Shown: positions 49,020 through 57,892 of the stretch, one piece after another
How positions within the stretch are numbered: the stretch's first letter is position 1
How the letters are laid out: each line of letters begins with the position of its first letter
Origin: Closterium sp. NIES-65
Taxonomy: Eukaryota; Streptophyta; Zygnematophyceae; Desmidiales; Closteriaceae
DNA: 64,000 nt
Direction: 5' to 3'
Assembly (NCBI GenBank): GCA_948144175.1
Contig: CANXME010002275.1
Coordinates: forward strand, 4,587,001-4,651,000
The notes under the pieces: model-generated
The model's database searches: none
The model's input: only the letters and a program-made list of their open reading frames with translations
Told to the model about the DNA's origin: nothing
Position numbers and translations under genes: made by a program

Positions 49020-50900
49020 GTGCGCCAGCGCGGTGGGGGTTTTGGTCCCTGCACTTACGTCCTCCGTACCGGTGACCGAGCTGGTGAGCAGTGCGGGGGC
49101 CCGCACTCCACCCAGCGCTGCTTCGGTCGCCTGACGGACGCGTGGCGTCGCCAGTTCCCTGAGGCGTCAGAGATCCCTCGCTGGGGAGATCTGTCTAGGG
49201 CGGGGGTTGCCGTCTTTGATCTTGACTATGATGCTATCCTTGCTGCCATGTATTCTGTGACTACTAGTGTTGAGGGTGACTGTTACCTGTGTGTACCGCC
49301 TGACCCGGGCATTGAGGCCACTGCTCTAGGTGCTGGTGAGGCTGCTGCTCTAGGTGCTAGTGCGTCTGCTGCCCCAGGTGCCAGTGCGTCTGCTGCCCTA
49401 GGTGCTGGTGAGTCTGCTCTCTCAGGTACTACGTCGGCTCAGGCCTTCCACACCTTCACCCTTGACTCGGGTGCGTCCCGCTCCTTCTTTCGAGACCGCA
49501 CCACTCTTACGCCGCTCAGTCGGCCGATTGAAGTCTCCCTGGCAGACCCCTCTGGGGGTCCTGTCCTTGCTAGCTTCTCCACTGTCTTACCGTGCCCGGC
49601 AGCCCCCTCTGGCACCCTGTCAGGTCTCTACCTCCCCTCGTTCTCTACGAGCTTGGTGAGTGGAGCAGACAAACAGGATAGGGGGGTTGACCAGTTCACT
49701 CCTGCGAGTCAGCGAGTGACCCACTGCACGTGTGCTCGGACGGGCCGACACTTGGCCACGTTCACTCGTCGGCCGGGGTCGAGCCTGTACACCCTTACTG
49801 CTGAGTCTCCTCCGGCTGCTAAGTCTGGCCAGGTAGCTGCGTCAAGTCAGGTGTTTGCTGCAACATCCAGGTCTGGTCCTGAGTCTGCTCCCTGCTCGTG
49901 TCGTCTCCTGTCCCACCAGACTCTCCTCTGGCACCACCGCCTTGGTCACCCCTCCCTGCCTCGTCTCCGAGGCATGGCCTCCCGTGTCCTTGTCTCCGGT
50001 CTCCCTCGGTCTCTCCCTCCCCTACCTCCGGGGCCTGGCCTTACCTGCGTCCCCTGCGTCGAGGGGCGACAGCGCGCCGCCCCTCACTCCTCCGAGTTTC
50101 CTCCGACAGAGGCTCCGCTACAGACCGTCCACATGGACGTGTGGGGCCTCGCCCGCGTTCGTGGACAGGGGCACGAGCGTTACTTCCTGTTGGTGGTTGA
50201 CAACTATTCGCGTTACACCACGGTGTTCCCCTTGCGCAGCAAGGGTGACGTCTTTGAGGTGTTGATCGACTGGATCCGCGCAGCTCGTCTCCAGCTCAGA
50301 GAGAGTTTCGGCTCGGACTTTCCTGTTCTGCATCTGCACTCGGACAGAGGCGGGGAGTTTTCCTCTGCCTGTCTGGGAGCCTTCTGTCGTGCACAGGGCA
50401 TCCGCCAGACCTTCACGCTTCCGGCCTCTCCACAGCAAAATGGGATTGCTGAGCGCCGCATTGGCATGGTCATGGAAGTCGCTCGTACGTCCATGATGCA
50501 TGCGGCTGCCCCCCATTTTCTGTGGCCGTTTGCGGTTCAGTACGCCGCGCATCAGCTCAACCTTCAGCCCCGGGTCTCCTTGCAAGAGACCTCCCCCACC
50601 TTGCGGTGGACCGGAAAGGTTGGTGCGTCTGCATTTCGTGTCTGGGGATCTCGGGCGTTTGTCCGCGACTTGTCTGCGGACAAGCTGTCCCCCCGTGCTG
50701 TTCCCTGCGTCTTCCTTGGCTTCCCCCCTGACGCGCCTGGGTGGCAGTTTTACCACCCCACCTCGCGCCGTGTTCTGTCCTCCCAGGACGTCACCTTTGA
50801 CGAGTCGGTGCCTTACTACCGTCTCTTCCCCTACCGCACTGCGCCCCCCCCCCCCCCCCCCCGCCGCCGCTCTTCCTTGCACCAGGTCCTGCCCTGGTAG
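49020..50900 (+). CDS. Copia-C gag end, protease and integrase
   Basis: 626 codons. CTYVLRTGDRAGEQCGGPHS, protease TFTLDSGASRSFFRDRTTLT, pre-integrase LLSHQTLLWHHRLGHPSLPR, integrase MDVWGLARVRGQGHERYFLL and VVDNYSRYTT, HSDRGGEFSSACLGAFCRAQ, QQNGIAERRIGMVMEVARTS, and AFRVWGSRAFVRDLSADKLS. A C-run near 50850 shifts the end of the frame (HQVLPW, stop 50898-50900). Confidence 0.92.
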   Translation: MRQRGGGFGPCTYVLRTGDRAGEQCGGPHSTQRCFGRLTDAWRRQFPEASEIPRWGDLSRAGVAVFDLDYDAILAAMYSVTTSVEGDCYLCVPPDPGIEATALGAGEAAALGASASAAPGASASAALGAGESALSGTTSAQAFHTFTLDSGASRSFFRDRTTLTPLSRPIEVSLADPSGGPVLASFSTVLPCPAAPSGTLSGLYLPSFSTSLVSGADKQDRGVDQFTPASQRVTHCTCARTGRHLATFTRRPGSSLYTLTAESPPAAKSGQVAASSQVFAATSRSGPESAPCSCRLLSHQTLLWHHRLGHPSLPRLRGMASRVLVSGLPRSLPPLPPGPGLTCVPCVEGRQRAAPHSSEFPPTEAPLQTVHMDVWGLARVRGQGHERYFLLVVDNYSRYTTVFPLRSKGDVFEVLIDWIRAARLQLRESFGSDFPVLHLHSDRGGEFSSACLGAFCRAQGIRQTFTLPASPQQNGIAERRIGMVMEVARTSMMHAAAPHFLWPFAVQYAAHQLNLQPRVSLQETSPTLRWTGKVGASAFRVWGSRAFVRDLSADKLSPRAVPCVFLGFPPDAPGWQFYHPTSRRVLSSQDVTFDESVPYYRLFPYRTAPPPPPPRRRSSLHQVLPW

Positions 50901-50975
50901 ACCCCCTCCCCCCTCAGGGTCCTGCCCCGTCAGGTGTGTCCCAGGTAGACGCAATCGAGCCTGTCGAGGTAGCTG

Positions 50976-53837
50976 TTGACTCTGGTGCTGCTAGAGGTGC
51001 TGAGCCTGCGGGTGTCGGGTCTTGGGGGTGCTGAGACTGGGGGTGCTGAGCCTGGGGGTGCGGAGTCTGGGGGTGCTGAGACTGGGGGTGCTGAGACTGG
51101 GGGTGCTGAGTCTGGGGGTGCTGAGCCTGGGGGTGCTGGGTTTGGGGGTGCGGAGGCTGGGGGTGCGGAGCCAGGAGGTGCTGAGCCTGGGGGTGCCGAG
51201 CCTGGGGGCGCTGGGTCTGCTCGTGTGGCCGCCGGCGGTGCTTCGTCGAGGCGGGAGCCACTCTCTCCACAGAAGCTGCGCGAGTGGTTTGCCCGCCGCT
51301 GGAGACGTGCTGCGGAGACTGGGGGTGTTGCTGGGGCTACTGGAGTTGGTCCTGCTAGAGCTGCTGGCGGTACTAGTGCTGCTGGAGCTGGAGTAGCTGG
51401 GGCTGTTGGCGCTGGTGTTTCTACTGGCGCTGGTGCGTTTGGGGGTGCTGCTGAGGCTGCTGGAGATGACGGTCCTGCTGGAGGTGGCGGTGTTGGAGCT
51501 GGAGGTGCTGCTGGCGCTGGTGCTGCCGCTTGGGGTACTGGTGCCGTCCCTGCTGGTTTTGGAGGCGCTGAGCGGCCGAGGTTGTACTTCGTTCCGCTCC
51601 TGGAGCAGGTTCTTGGTCTCCCGCCGTCTCTTGGTCCTGCTCCTTCCTTAGGGTGTCCACAGCCTGTCCAGTCGCAGTCACAGTTACAGCCCGCCTCCCC
51701 TCTACTTGCTCCTTCTCCCTACTCTGGTCCTACTGGAGGTCTTGCTGAGCGTCGTGCGCCTGCGTCTCGTCCTGCGTTGCCTGTTCGTACTGCTCGCACT
51801 AGTGGTCGTACTGCGTGTCCGCGTCGTCCTGCGCTCCCCGGCACACACCATATGGCGCTGCGTCCTTCCACTGCTCCTCTGCGTGTCCCTTTGCCGTCTC
51901 CTCCAGAGTCCTCTCTTCCTACTCTTGCTGACTCGGAGTCTGACTCCCTTCGTGGTGCTAGTCCTTCGGTCACACGTCTCCTTGCTACTGCTGTCACTGA
52001 CCCTTCCTTTGAGACCACTGCTGTGTCTGCCCTAGTTGCTGAGCTTGTCGACTTTGCTGCTCGCTGTCGTCTAGACTACGCTGCTAGTCTTGTCGCTGAG
52101 TCTGAGTCTGTCTGTCCTCCGTCCGTCGGGGGTGAGTGTGCCCTTGGCACGGACGTCCTTGAGGACACGCAGGAGGAGTTCCAGTGTCTGGCAGCTGCTT
52201 CACCTCATCTCGTGTCCGTATTGCTTACCCCTGAGGGAGACCCGGATGCACTTGACATCCCGACTCCGCGCTCTTACGCGGAGGCGATAGAGGGTCCCTA
52301 CTCCTCTCAGTGGCAGGCAGCTATGGATGCAGAGATGGCTTCCTGGAAGTCCACAGGCACCTACGCCGACGAGGTTCCCCCACCTGGGGCGAACATCGTC
52401 AGTGGCATGTGGATTTTCAGGGTGAAGCGGCCTCCGGGTTCTCCGCCTGTCTTCAAGGCGCGTTACGTGGCTCGAGGCTTCAATCAGCGGAAGGGAGTTC
52501 ACTACTTCCAGACATTCTCTCCCACCCCGAAGATGACCACTCTTCGGGTGCTGCTGCACATAGCCGCTCAGCGCGACTACGAGCTTCACTCTCTTGACTT
52601 CAGCACAGCTTTCCTCCAGGGCAGCCTGCACGAGGAGATCTGGCTGCGCCGCCCACCTGGCTTCACTGGGTCGATTCCCCCTGGTACCCAGTGGAGCCTC
52701 CGGCGGCCAGTCTACGGTCTCCGCCAGGCACCCCGTGAGTGGCATGACACACTGAGGACTACAGTTGCGGCTCTTGGGTTTGCTCCTTCTACAGCCGACC
52801 CGTCACTGTTTCTGCGCACCGACACCTCTTTGCCGCCGTTCTACATCCTCGTGTACGTCGACGACTTGGTCTTTGCCACTGCTGACACTGCTGGACTCGC
52901 CCACGTGAAGTCCGGGCTGCAGAAGAGACACACGTGCACAGACCTGGGTGAACTGCGCAGCTACCTTGGCTTGCAGATCACCCGAGACAGAGCACAGCGC
53001 ACCATTACCCTGACTCAGTCACACATGGTGCAGCAGGTCCTTCAGCGCTTCGGCTTCACGTACTCCTCCCCTCAGGCCACTCCTCTGTCTACTCGCCACT
53101 CGCTCTCAGTTCTGCCTTCGGATGAGTCCGTAGAGCCGAGTGGCCCGTACCCAGAGCTTGTTGGCTGCCTCATGTACCTGATGACCTGCACACAACCTGA
53201 CCTTGCATACCCTCTTAGCATCTTGGCACGCTATGTTGCTCCTGGGAGACACCGACCAGAGCACATGGCTGCAGCGAAGAGGGTGTTGCCCTACGTGTGC
53301 AGGTCGTCGGGCATGGGGCTAGTGCTTGGAGGGCGAAGTCGAGTGGTCCTCACAAGTGACGCTGACGCTTCTTGGGCTGACGACCAGGCTCTGCAGCGGT
53401 CGTCACAGGGTTACAACTTCAGCCTTGGCTCCGGCTCTGTTTCGTGGCGGTCTACCCGCTCGTCCTCTGTTCTCAGCTCCAACTGTGAGGCTGAGATCTA
53501 CGCAGGGGCCATGGCTGCACAGGAGCTACGCTGGCTCACCTACCTGCTGACTGACCTAGGAGAGCCGCCTCGTTCTCCTCCAGTTTTGTATGTAGACAAC
53601 AAGGCTATGCTGGCCTTGTGTCGGGAGCACAGACTGGAGCGCAGAACGAAGCACATTGCTCTCCGCTACTTCCTGGCTCGTGAGCTGCAGCAGCGTGGTC
53701 AGGTCCGCCTCACCTACGTGGCCTCTGAGGCCAACACTGCTGATATCTTCACCAAGGCCCTTCCGCCTTGTGATCATCAGCGCTTCTGTACTTTGCTAGG
53801 TCTTGTGCCTACCTGGCCTCACTTGCTCACTTCTTGA
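50976..53837 (+). CDS. Copia-C spacer, reverse transcriptase and RNase H
   Basis: 953 codons. GGAEPGGAESGG spacer (residues about 15-90), LSPQKLREWFARRWRRAAET, a Gly/Ala-rich region, then RT: PYSSQWQAAMDAEMASWKST, VFKARYVARGFNQRKGVHYF, EEIWLRRPPGFTGS, YGLRQAPREW, intact FYILVYVDDLVFATAD. RNase H: TSDADASWADDQALQRSSQG, NCEAEIYAGAMAAQELRWLT, LYVDNKAMLALCREHRLERR, TKHIALRYFLARELQQRGQV, NTADIFTKALPPCDHQRF. All catalytic positions visible are kept. The most likely source of RT activity for the RT-less copies B and D. Confidence 0.93.
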   Translation: MTLVLLEVLSLRVSGLGGAETGGAEPGGAESGGAETGGAETGGAESGGAEPGGAGFGGAEAGGAEPGGAEPGGAEPGGAGSARVAAGGASSRREPLSPQKLREWFARRWRRAAETGGVAGATGVGPARAAGGTSAAGAGVAGAVGAGVSTGAGAFGGAAEAAGDDGPAGGGGVGAGGAAGAGAAAWGTGAVPAGFGGAERPRLYFVPLLEQVLGLPPSLGPAPSLGCPQPVQSQSQLQPASPLLAPSPYSGPTGGLAERRAPASRPALPVRTARTSGRTACPRRPALPGTHHMALRPSTAPLRVPLPSPPESSLPTLADSESDSLRGASPSVTRLLATAVTDPSFETTAVSALVAELVDFAARCRLDYAASLVAESESVCPPSVGGECALGTDVLEDTQEEFQCLAAASPHLVSVLLTPEGDPDALDIPTPRSYAEAIEGPYSSQWQAAMDAEMASWKSTGTYADEVPPPGANIVSGMWIFRVKRPPGSPPVFKARYVARGFNQRKGVHYFQTFSPTPKMTTLRVLLHIAAQRDYELHSLDFSTAFLQGSLHEEIWLRRPPGFTGSIPPGTQWSLRRPVYGLRQAPREWHDTLRTTVAALGFAPSTADPSLFLRTDTSLPPFYILVYVDDLVFATADTAGLAHVKSGLQKRHTCTDLGELRSYLGLQITRDRAQRTITLTQSHMVQQVLQRFGFTYSSPQATPLSTRHSLSVLPSDESVEPSGPYPELVGCLMYLMTCTQPDLAYPLSILARYVAPGRHRPEHMAAAKRVLPYVCRSSGMGLVLGGRSRVVLTSDADASWADDQALQRSSQGYNFSLGSGSVSWRSTRSSSVLSSNCEAEIYAGAMAAQELRWLTYLLTDLGEPPRSPPVLYVDNKAMLALCREHRLERRTKHIALRYFLARELQQRGQVRLTYVASEANTADIFTKALPPCDHQRFCTLLGLVPTWPHLLTS

Positions 53838-54035
53838 TCTTGTTTGTACTGTACTCTTTCTATACCTGCACTTGCTTGTTTACCTTTATATATATGATCT
53901 TGCATGTGAACTGGCCTTGTGGCCTTGCTCTTGTGCTCGGACTGTGTGGTGACTTTGTGATCCACCCTGAGCTTGCTTTGCTTCGCTTGACTGGTCTTGT
54001 GACCACTTGTTCTCCCCACTTTGCCTATGGGGGTG

Positions 54036-54168
54036 TGTCAGAACATTATAGCTTATACATCTGTGTAGGCTGTAGTGGGGTAGCCCATAAGGGGTACAAC
54101 CCAATTTGGGTTAGTACTTGTACCCAACTGTTTCATAGTTCAATCATTCTCTCGTTCTAATTCTCACA
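54036..54168 (+). repeat. Copia-C 3' LTR
   Basis: 133 bases, TGTCAGAACATTATAGCTTA ... CTAATTCTCACA. Preceded by CCCCACTTTGCCTATGGGGG (54014-54033), the polypurine-side stem-loop. Confidence 0.92.
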
Positions 54169-54290
54169 CAGAGGCTCTCACTGAGCTTGCGCAACACCCC
54201 CGCCATGGCTGAATTCACTATCGCGACACTGACGCTGGAGCAACTTGACCGTCTCTTGCGCCAAGTCGAAGAATCGGAATTGCAGCGCTA

Positions 54291-55355
54291 ATGGCAGAAC
54301 GTGACTCCGCGCGTCAGCAATCTACGGTGAATCCTCCGGCGCCACCACACGAGCTTGCAAATACATCTGCACAATCGGAGGAGCCGATCATAATCCCATC
54401 AGGCACACCGACACAAAATGACAGCGTGGGACAACGCTCAGGCTCAGCCAGTGATGGCGATGCCCACTCAGTGCCTAGCATGGAGAGGAACAAGGTCGCG
54501 CCAAGCCCGCGGGAGCCTCGTGAAGCCCGTCGGCACGTGGAATTCGCGGCGACATGTGGCGACCACGCCATCATGGCACCTATGCCACTCAAGCCGCAGT
54601 GTTCGCCCTTCTTCGACCCGAGCCAGCGTGGAGGTCCGACGGTTCAATTGTGGGTCTTCACGATGAACGTCTTCTTCGACGCGAATTACGTCGAGTCGGA
54701 CGCAGCGAAGATCAGATACGCCGTCTCGCTGCTGAGGCGCCCCGCCATGGACTGGTGGGGAGTCATCGTGACGTCGCCACGTGCCTACGAGCCACCGTCG
54801 CAAGAGGAAGGGCCCACGGGTCCAGCCGTCACCTGGAGCTCATTCTGCGAAATCGCCCAGTACAGCACGTGGGATGCGTGGTGCGCAGGACTTCGGGCGT
54901 GCTTCGAGCCGATCGCGGTTTCTATTTCGGCGCGTCAGAGGCTACGAACTTGGCGACAGCTCGGGTCGGTTCAAGATTACACGAGCGGTTTTCTTGCATT
55001 ATGCGAGCAAGTCGGCTACATGCACGAAGCGGAGCAGGTGGACCGTTACGTCGGAGGGCTGAAGCCGGACATCTCGCACGAAATCATGCTACGCGGGCTC
55101 TCGAATTTCAACGAGATTCTCGCGCTAGCCGATAAAATCGACATTTTGCGCCGTCCGAGACCGGGGTCCTACTACGGACATCGCTCTCAGGGACTGATCG
55201 AGCACGCCATCGTATATGCCGTTGTGACAAATGCAGCTGCTCCGTCGTTTAAGGGGCGCTTCTTTGCTTGCAATAGGCCGGGCCATCGCAAGAGTGAGTG
55301 CCCAGAGGAGTTGAGGCGCCGCGGAGCAGATCATGGGAAGGAGTCTCCAAGGTAG
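54291..55355 (+). CDS. Gypsy-2 gag
   Basis: 354 codons from MAERDSARQQSTVNPPAPPH. Its ATG overlaps the stop of a 28-codon upstream frame that begins at ATG 54205 (TAATG). Retrotrans-gag core: KIRYAVSLLRRPAMDWWGVI, WDAWCAGLRACFEPIAVSIS, QRLRTWRQLGSVQDYTSGFL, VDRYVGGLKPDISHEIMLRG. The zinc knuckle is incomplete: FFACNRPGHRKSEC keeps the H and last C, but the first Cys pair is broken. Confidence 0.88.
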   Translation: MAERDSARQQSTVNPPAPPHELANTSAQSEEPIIIPSGTPTQNDSVGQRSGSASDGDAHSVPSMERNKVAPSPREPREARRHVEFAATCGDHAIMAPMPLKPQCSPFFDPSQRGGPTVQLWVFTMNVFFDANYVESDAAKIRYAVSLLRRPAMDWWGVIVTSPRAYEPPSQEEGPTGPAVTWSSFCEIAQYSTWDAWCAGLRACFEPIAVSISARQRLRTWRQLGSVQDYTSGFLALCEQVGYMHEAEQVDRYVGGLKPDISHEIMLRGLSNFNEILALADKIDILRRPRPGSYYGHRSQGLIEHAIVYAVVTNAAAPSFKGRFFACNRPGHRKSECPEELRRRGADHGKESPR

Positions 55356-55537
55356 GGCAATGCCAGCAGTAGGTAGGAATCGGGCTAACTACTGACGAGG
55401 CTGCCTGCTCACCCAACCCCACCGACCCTCACCGAGTCACAGTACCGATTCATGCTATCAATCGGGCTCAGACGAATAAGGAGGGTACATCGACGAATTG
55501 CCCAGTACTGATCCACGGGAAAATACAGGGAGCGGAA

Positions 55538-55795
55538 GTGAAGATTATTATCGACGGAGGAGCAAGTCACAGTTTAGTTAATACCGCAACCGCACGGAAA
55601 CTTCAACTGACACTTAGCCGGTGCTTACCAGAGATAGACGCACGCTTAGTTGACGGCACACCACTAGCCATACGGGAGAAGGTGGAGACAGTAAAAGTCC
55701 GCTGCGGGGAAAATTTCGAGTTTAAACAGGAAATGCTCGCAACGACTTTGGATGGGCATGACATTATACTGGGACGTGATTGCCTGCAACGGTAA
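55538..55795 (+). pseudogene. Gypsy-2 aspartic protease
   Basis: MKIIIDGGASHSLVNTATAR has Asp-Gly-Gly in place of the Asp-Ser/Thr-Gly active site. It ends TLDGHDIILGRDCLQR, the usual LG-D protease end, then a stop. Confidence 0.85.
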
Positions 55796-55912
55796 AACCC
55801 GCGAATTGATTGGACGACGGGTAGCTGCACGGTGCGAAGTAGCGGTAACTGAGTCGAACTACCTCGCTAGCAGTCGCCTAAGTCTTCAACAGTACATGTC
55901 AACGCCGTCACC

Positions 55913-56660
55913 ATGAAACAGGTTGTCGCCGCTAGAGCTGACGTATACGCAGTAGACATTGCAGTGGTAGAAGAAGTAGAGAAGCCGAGTGATTTCAAGA
56001 AACTGCTGGCAGCAGTAGTGCCCGAACTACAGGAACTGTTGAAACGATACCCGGGGATTTTTCCCGATGATTTACCGAAGGGACTGCCACCTCAGCGAGC
56101 ACACGACCACCGAATAGAATTAGAACCAGGGGCACAACCAACCGTACAGCGACAGTTCAGACTGACACAGCCCGAGCTTGACGAACTAAGGAAGCAGTTA
56201 GATTACATATTAGAGAAGAAATTCATCAGACCGAGTTCGTCACCGTTCGCCGCACCGATACTGTTCACACCGAAAAAAAGACGGAGGGTTTCGCATGTGC
56301 ATTGATTACAGAGCACTCAACAGGGAAACAGTCAAGTCGCGATACCCCATTCCCCGCGCCGGCGAACTGATAGACCAAGTGCGAACAGCACGGGTTTTTT
56401 CGAAAATAGATTTACGGGGAGGTTACCATCAGATTAAAGTCGAACCATCGGACTGCGCCAAAACAGCTTTTCGGACTCGATACGGGTCATTCGAGTACAG
56501 TGTGATGCCCTTCAAGCCGAGCAACGCACCCGCGACATTTCAGATGACCATGAATGAGGCGTTTAGGCAACTTTTATATAAACGCGTAATAGTTTACCTC
56601 GACGAGATCCTCGTCTACAGTCACGACAAGCAGCAGCACTTAGCAGATCTGGAAGCAGTG
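55913..56660 (+). pseudogene. Gypsy-2 reverse transcriptase, N-terminal part
   Basis: PGIFPDDLPKGLPPQRAHDH, RIELEPGAQPTVQRQFRLTQ, RPSSSPFAAPILFTPKK. An extra A in an A-run near 56275 shifts the frame, then MCIDYRALNRETVKSRYPIP, RVFSKIDLRGGYHQIKVEPS, NAPATFQMTMNEAFRQ, VIVYLDEILVYSHD (catalytic YLDD changed to YLDE). It is cut after QQHLADLEAV by the solo LTR. Confidence 0.9.
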
Positions 56661-57039
56661 TGTGAGGATCTAGGATCAAGCTCAGAAAAGAGAATGAGAA
56701 TTGAGTCGAATTCAATGATCACCTGGGTACAACACGAGGCTATATATAGGCTCGACACAAGGCCCCGTAATCAGGTGTTACGCGAAGGTTCCGCGGGCCG
56801 CGTAGCGTCCTGAACGGATCCTTACCGAATTCGGTAGAAGGCAATTCGGTGGCAACCGAAAAGGCCAGAATTCGGTGCACGCAACCTAGCTCGGTGCTAT
56901 AACTATAATAAAATATAGGAAAGCACCTAGCCTAGGAAATCAGGCAATTCATGCATGCATATGATTATCCTATGCTAGAAATAGCATGATAAAGTAAAGG
57001 CAAGCAAGCATAGCTGGCATAAGCCGTCGTACTCTCACA
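56661..57039. mobile_element. solo LTR of the Gypsy-1 family
   Basis: 379 bases, TGTGAGGATCTAGGATCAAG ... TACTCTCACA, clearly related to the Gypsy-1 LTRs. Perfect target duplication CAGTG (56656-56660, 57040-57044). It interrupts the Gypsy-2 RT between LEAV and FKILDEHRLLTKGSKCEFF. Solo LTRs are left by recombination between the two LTRs of a full element. Confidence 0.93.
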
Positions 57040-57044
57040 CAGTG

Positions 57045-57892
57045 TTTAAAATTTTAGACGAGCATCGGCTACTGACAAAGGGTTCCAAGTGCGAGTTTTT
57101 TCAGCACAGGCTAGAGTTTTTGGGGCATGTTATTTTGGAGGTTGGGGTCGAAATTGACCCGAAGAAGTTGGACACGGTGAAAGCCTTGCACCCCCCAACG
57201 AATATCACAGAACTACAGAGTTTTCTGGGGTTCGTCAATTACGTGCGTCGGTGCGTCCCTGACATGGCACGGTTAACAGCGCCGCTGTCGAACTTATTAC
57301 GGAAGGGGGTCATTTTTACGTGGGGGAAGAAGGAGCAGGTTGCGTTCTCTGCCCTGAAAAATGTTATCTGTTCACCGCCCGTACTGCGCATCGCCGACCC
57401 ACACCACCCATTCGAAGGGGTTACCGACACTAGCGACATCGCCATCGAAGCCGTACTGCTACAGGACTTCGGCAACGGCCTATAGCCCATCGCATACGAG
57501 TCGCGAAAACTGCATCCACCCGAGAAAAAAAATACCCGATACAGGATCGCGAAATGCTCGCGATCGTGCACGCGTTCAAAGTGTGGCGCTGAAACTTGAC
57601 CGGCGCAGACGTGACAGTACGGACAGACCATAAATCACTACAGTACCTCCGCGCACAGCCACACCTCAACCCACGACAGATTCGCTGGCTGGATTTCCTC
57701 GAGTCAAACTTCCATTGCACAATCACCTACAAAAAGGGGGCATCGAACATCGCCGACGCACTGACCCACCCCACTGCCCAGATCCACGCAATACTACTCA
57801 CCCAGACCAGCCCACTACTGACAGGCCTATTTACCCACAGGTACCAAACGGATCCATTTTTCACAGGACGAAGTTCGCAGCAGTTCGCAGTA
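57045..57892 (+). pseudogene. Gypsy-2 RT thumb and RNase H
   Basis: KILDEHRLLTKGSKCEFFQH, LEFLGHVILEVGVEIDPKKL, LQSFLGFVNYVRRCVPDMAR; RNase H TDTSDIAIEAVLLQDFGNGL followed by TAG (57483-57485), an A-run shift near 57530, TGA near 57592, then [20 protein letters not shown] and [11 protein letters not shown]. It ends where Copia-D begins. Confidence 0.87.

Larger units (their letters stand above)
47837..54168 (+). mobile_element. Copia-C, young near-complete Copia element
   Basis: Perfect target duplication CAGAG (47832-47836, 54169-54173). LTRs 47837-47937 (101 bases, internal deletion after TGTC) and 54036-54168 (133 bases) differ at one position over the shared part. Order: gag (N-terminus deleted), protease, integrase, spacer, RT, RNase H, all on the plus strand. 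The only member of this family here with an intact RT motif. Confidence 0.93.
47242..57892 (+). mobile_element. Gypsy-2, decayed Ty3/Gypsy element (3' part missing)
   Basis: 5' LTR 47242-47685, primer site, leader interrupted by Copia-C, gag, protease, RT interrupted by a solo LTR, RNase H. It breaks off at 57892, where Copia-D begins; no integrase or 3' LTR is present. Many lesions: RT motif C YLDE, protease DGGAS, stops and A-run shifts. A different gag type from Gypsy-1. Confidence 0.8.
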
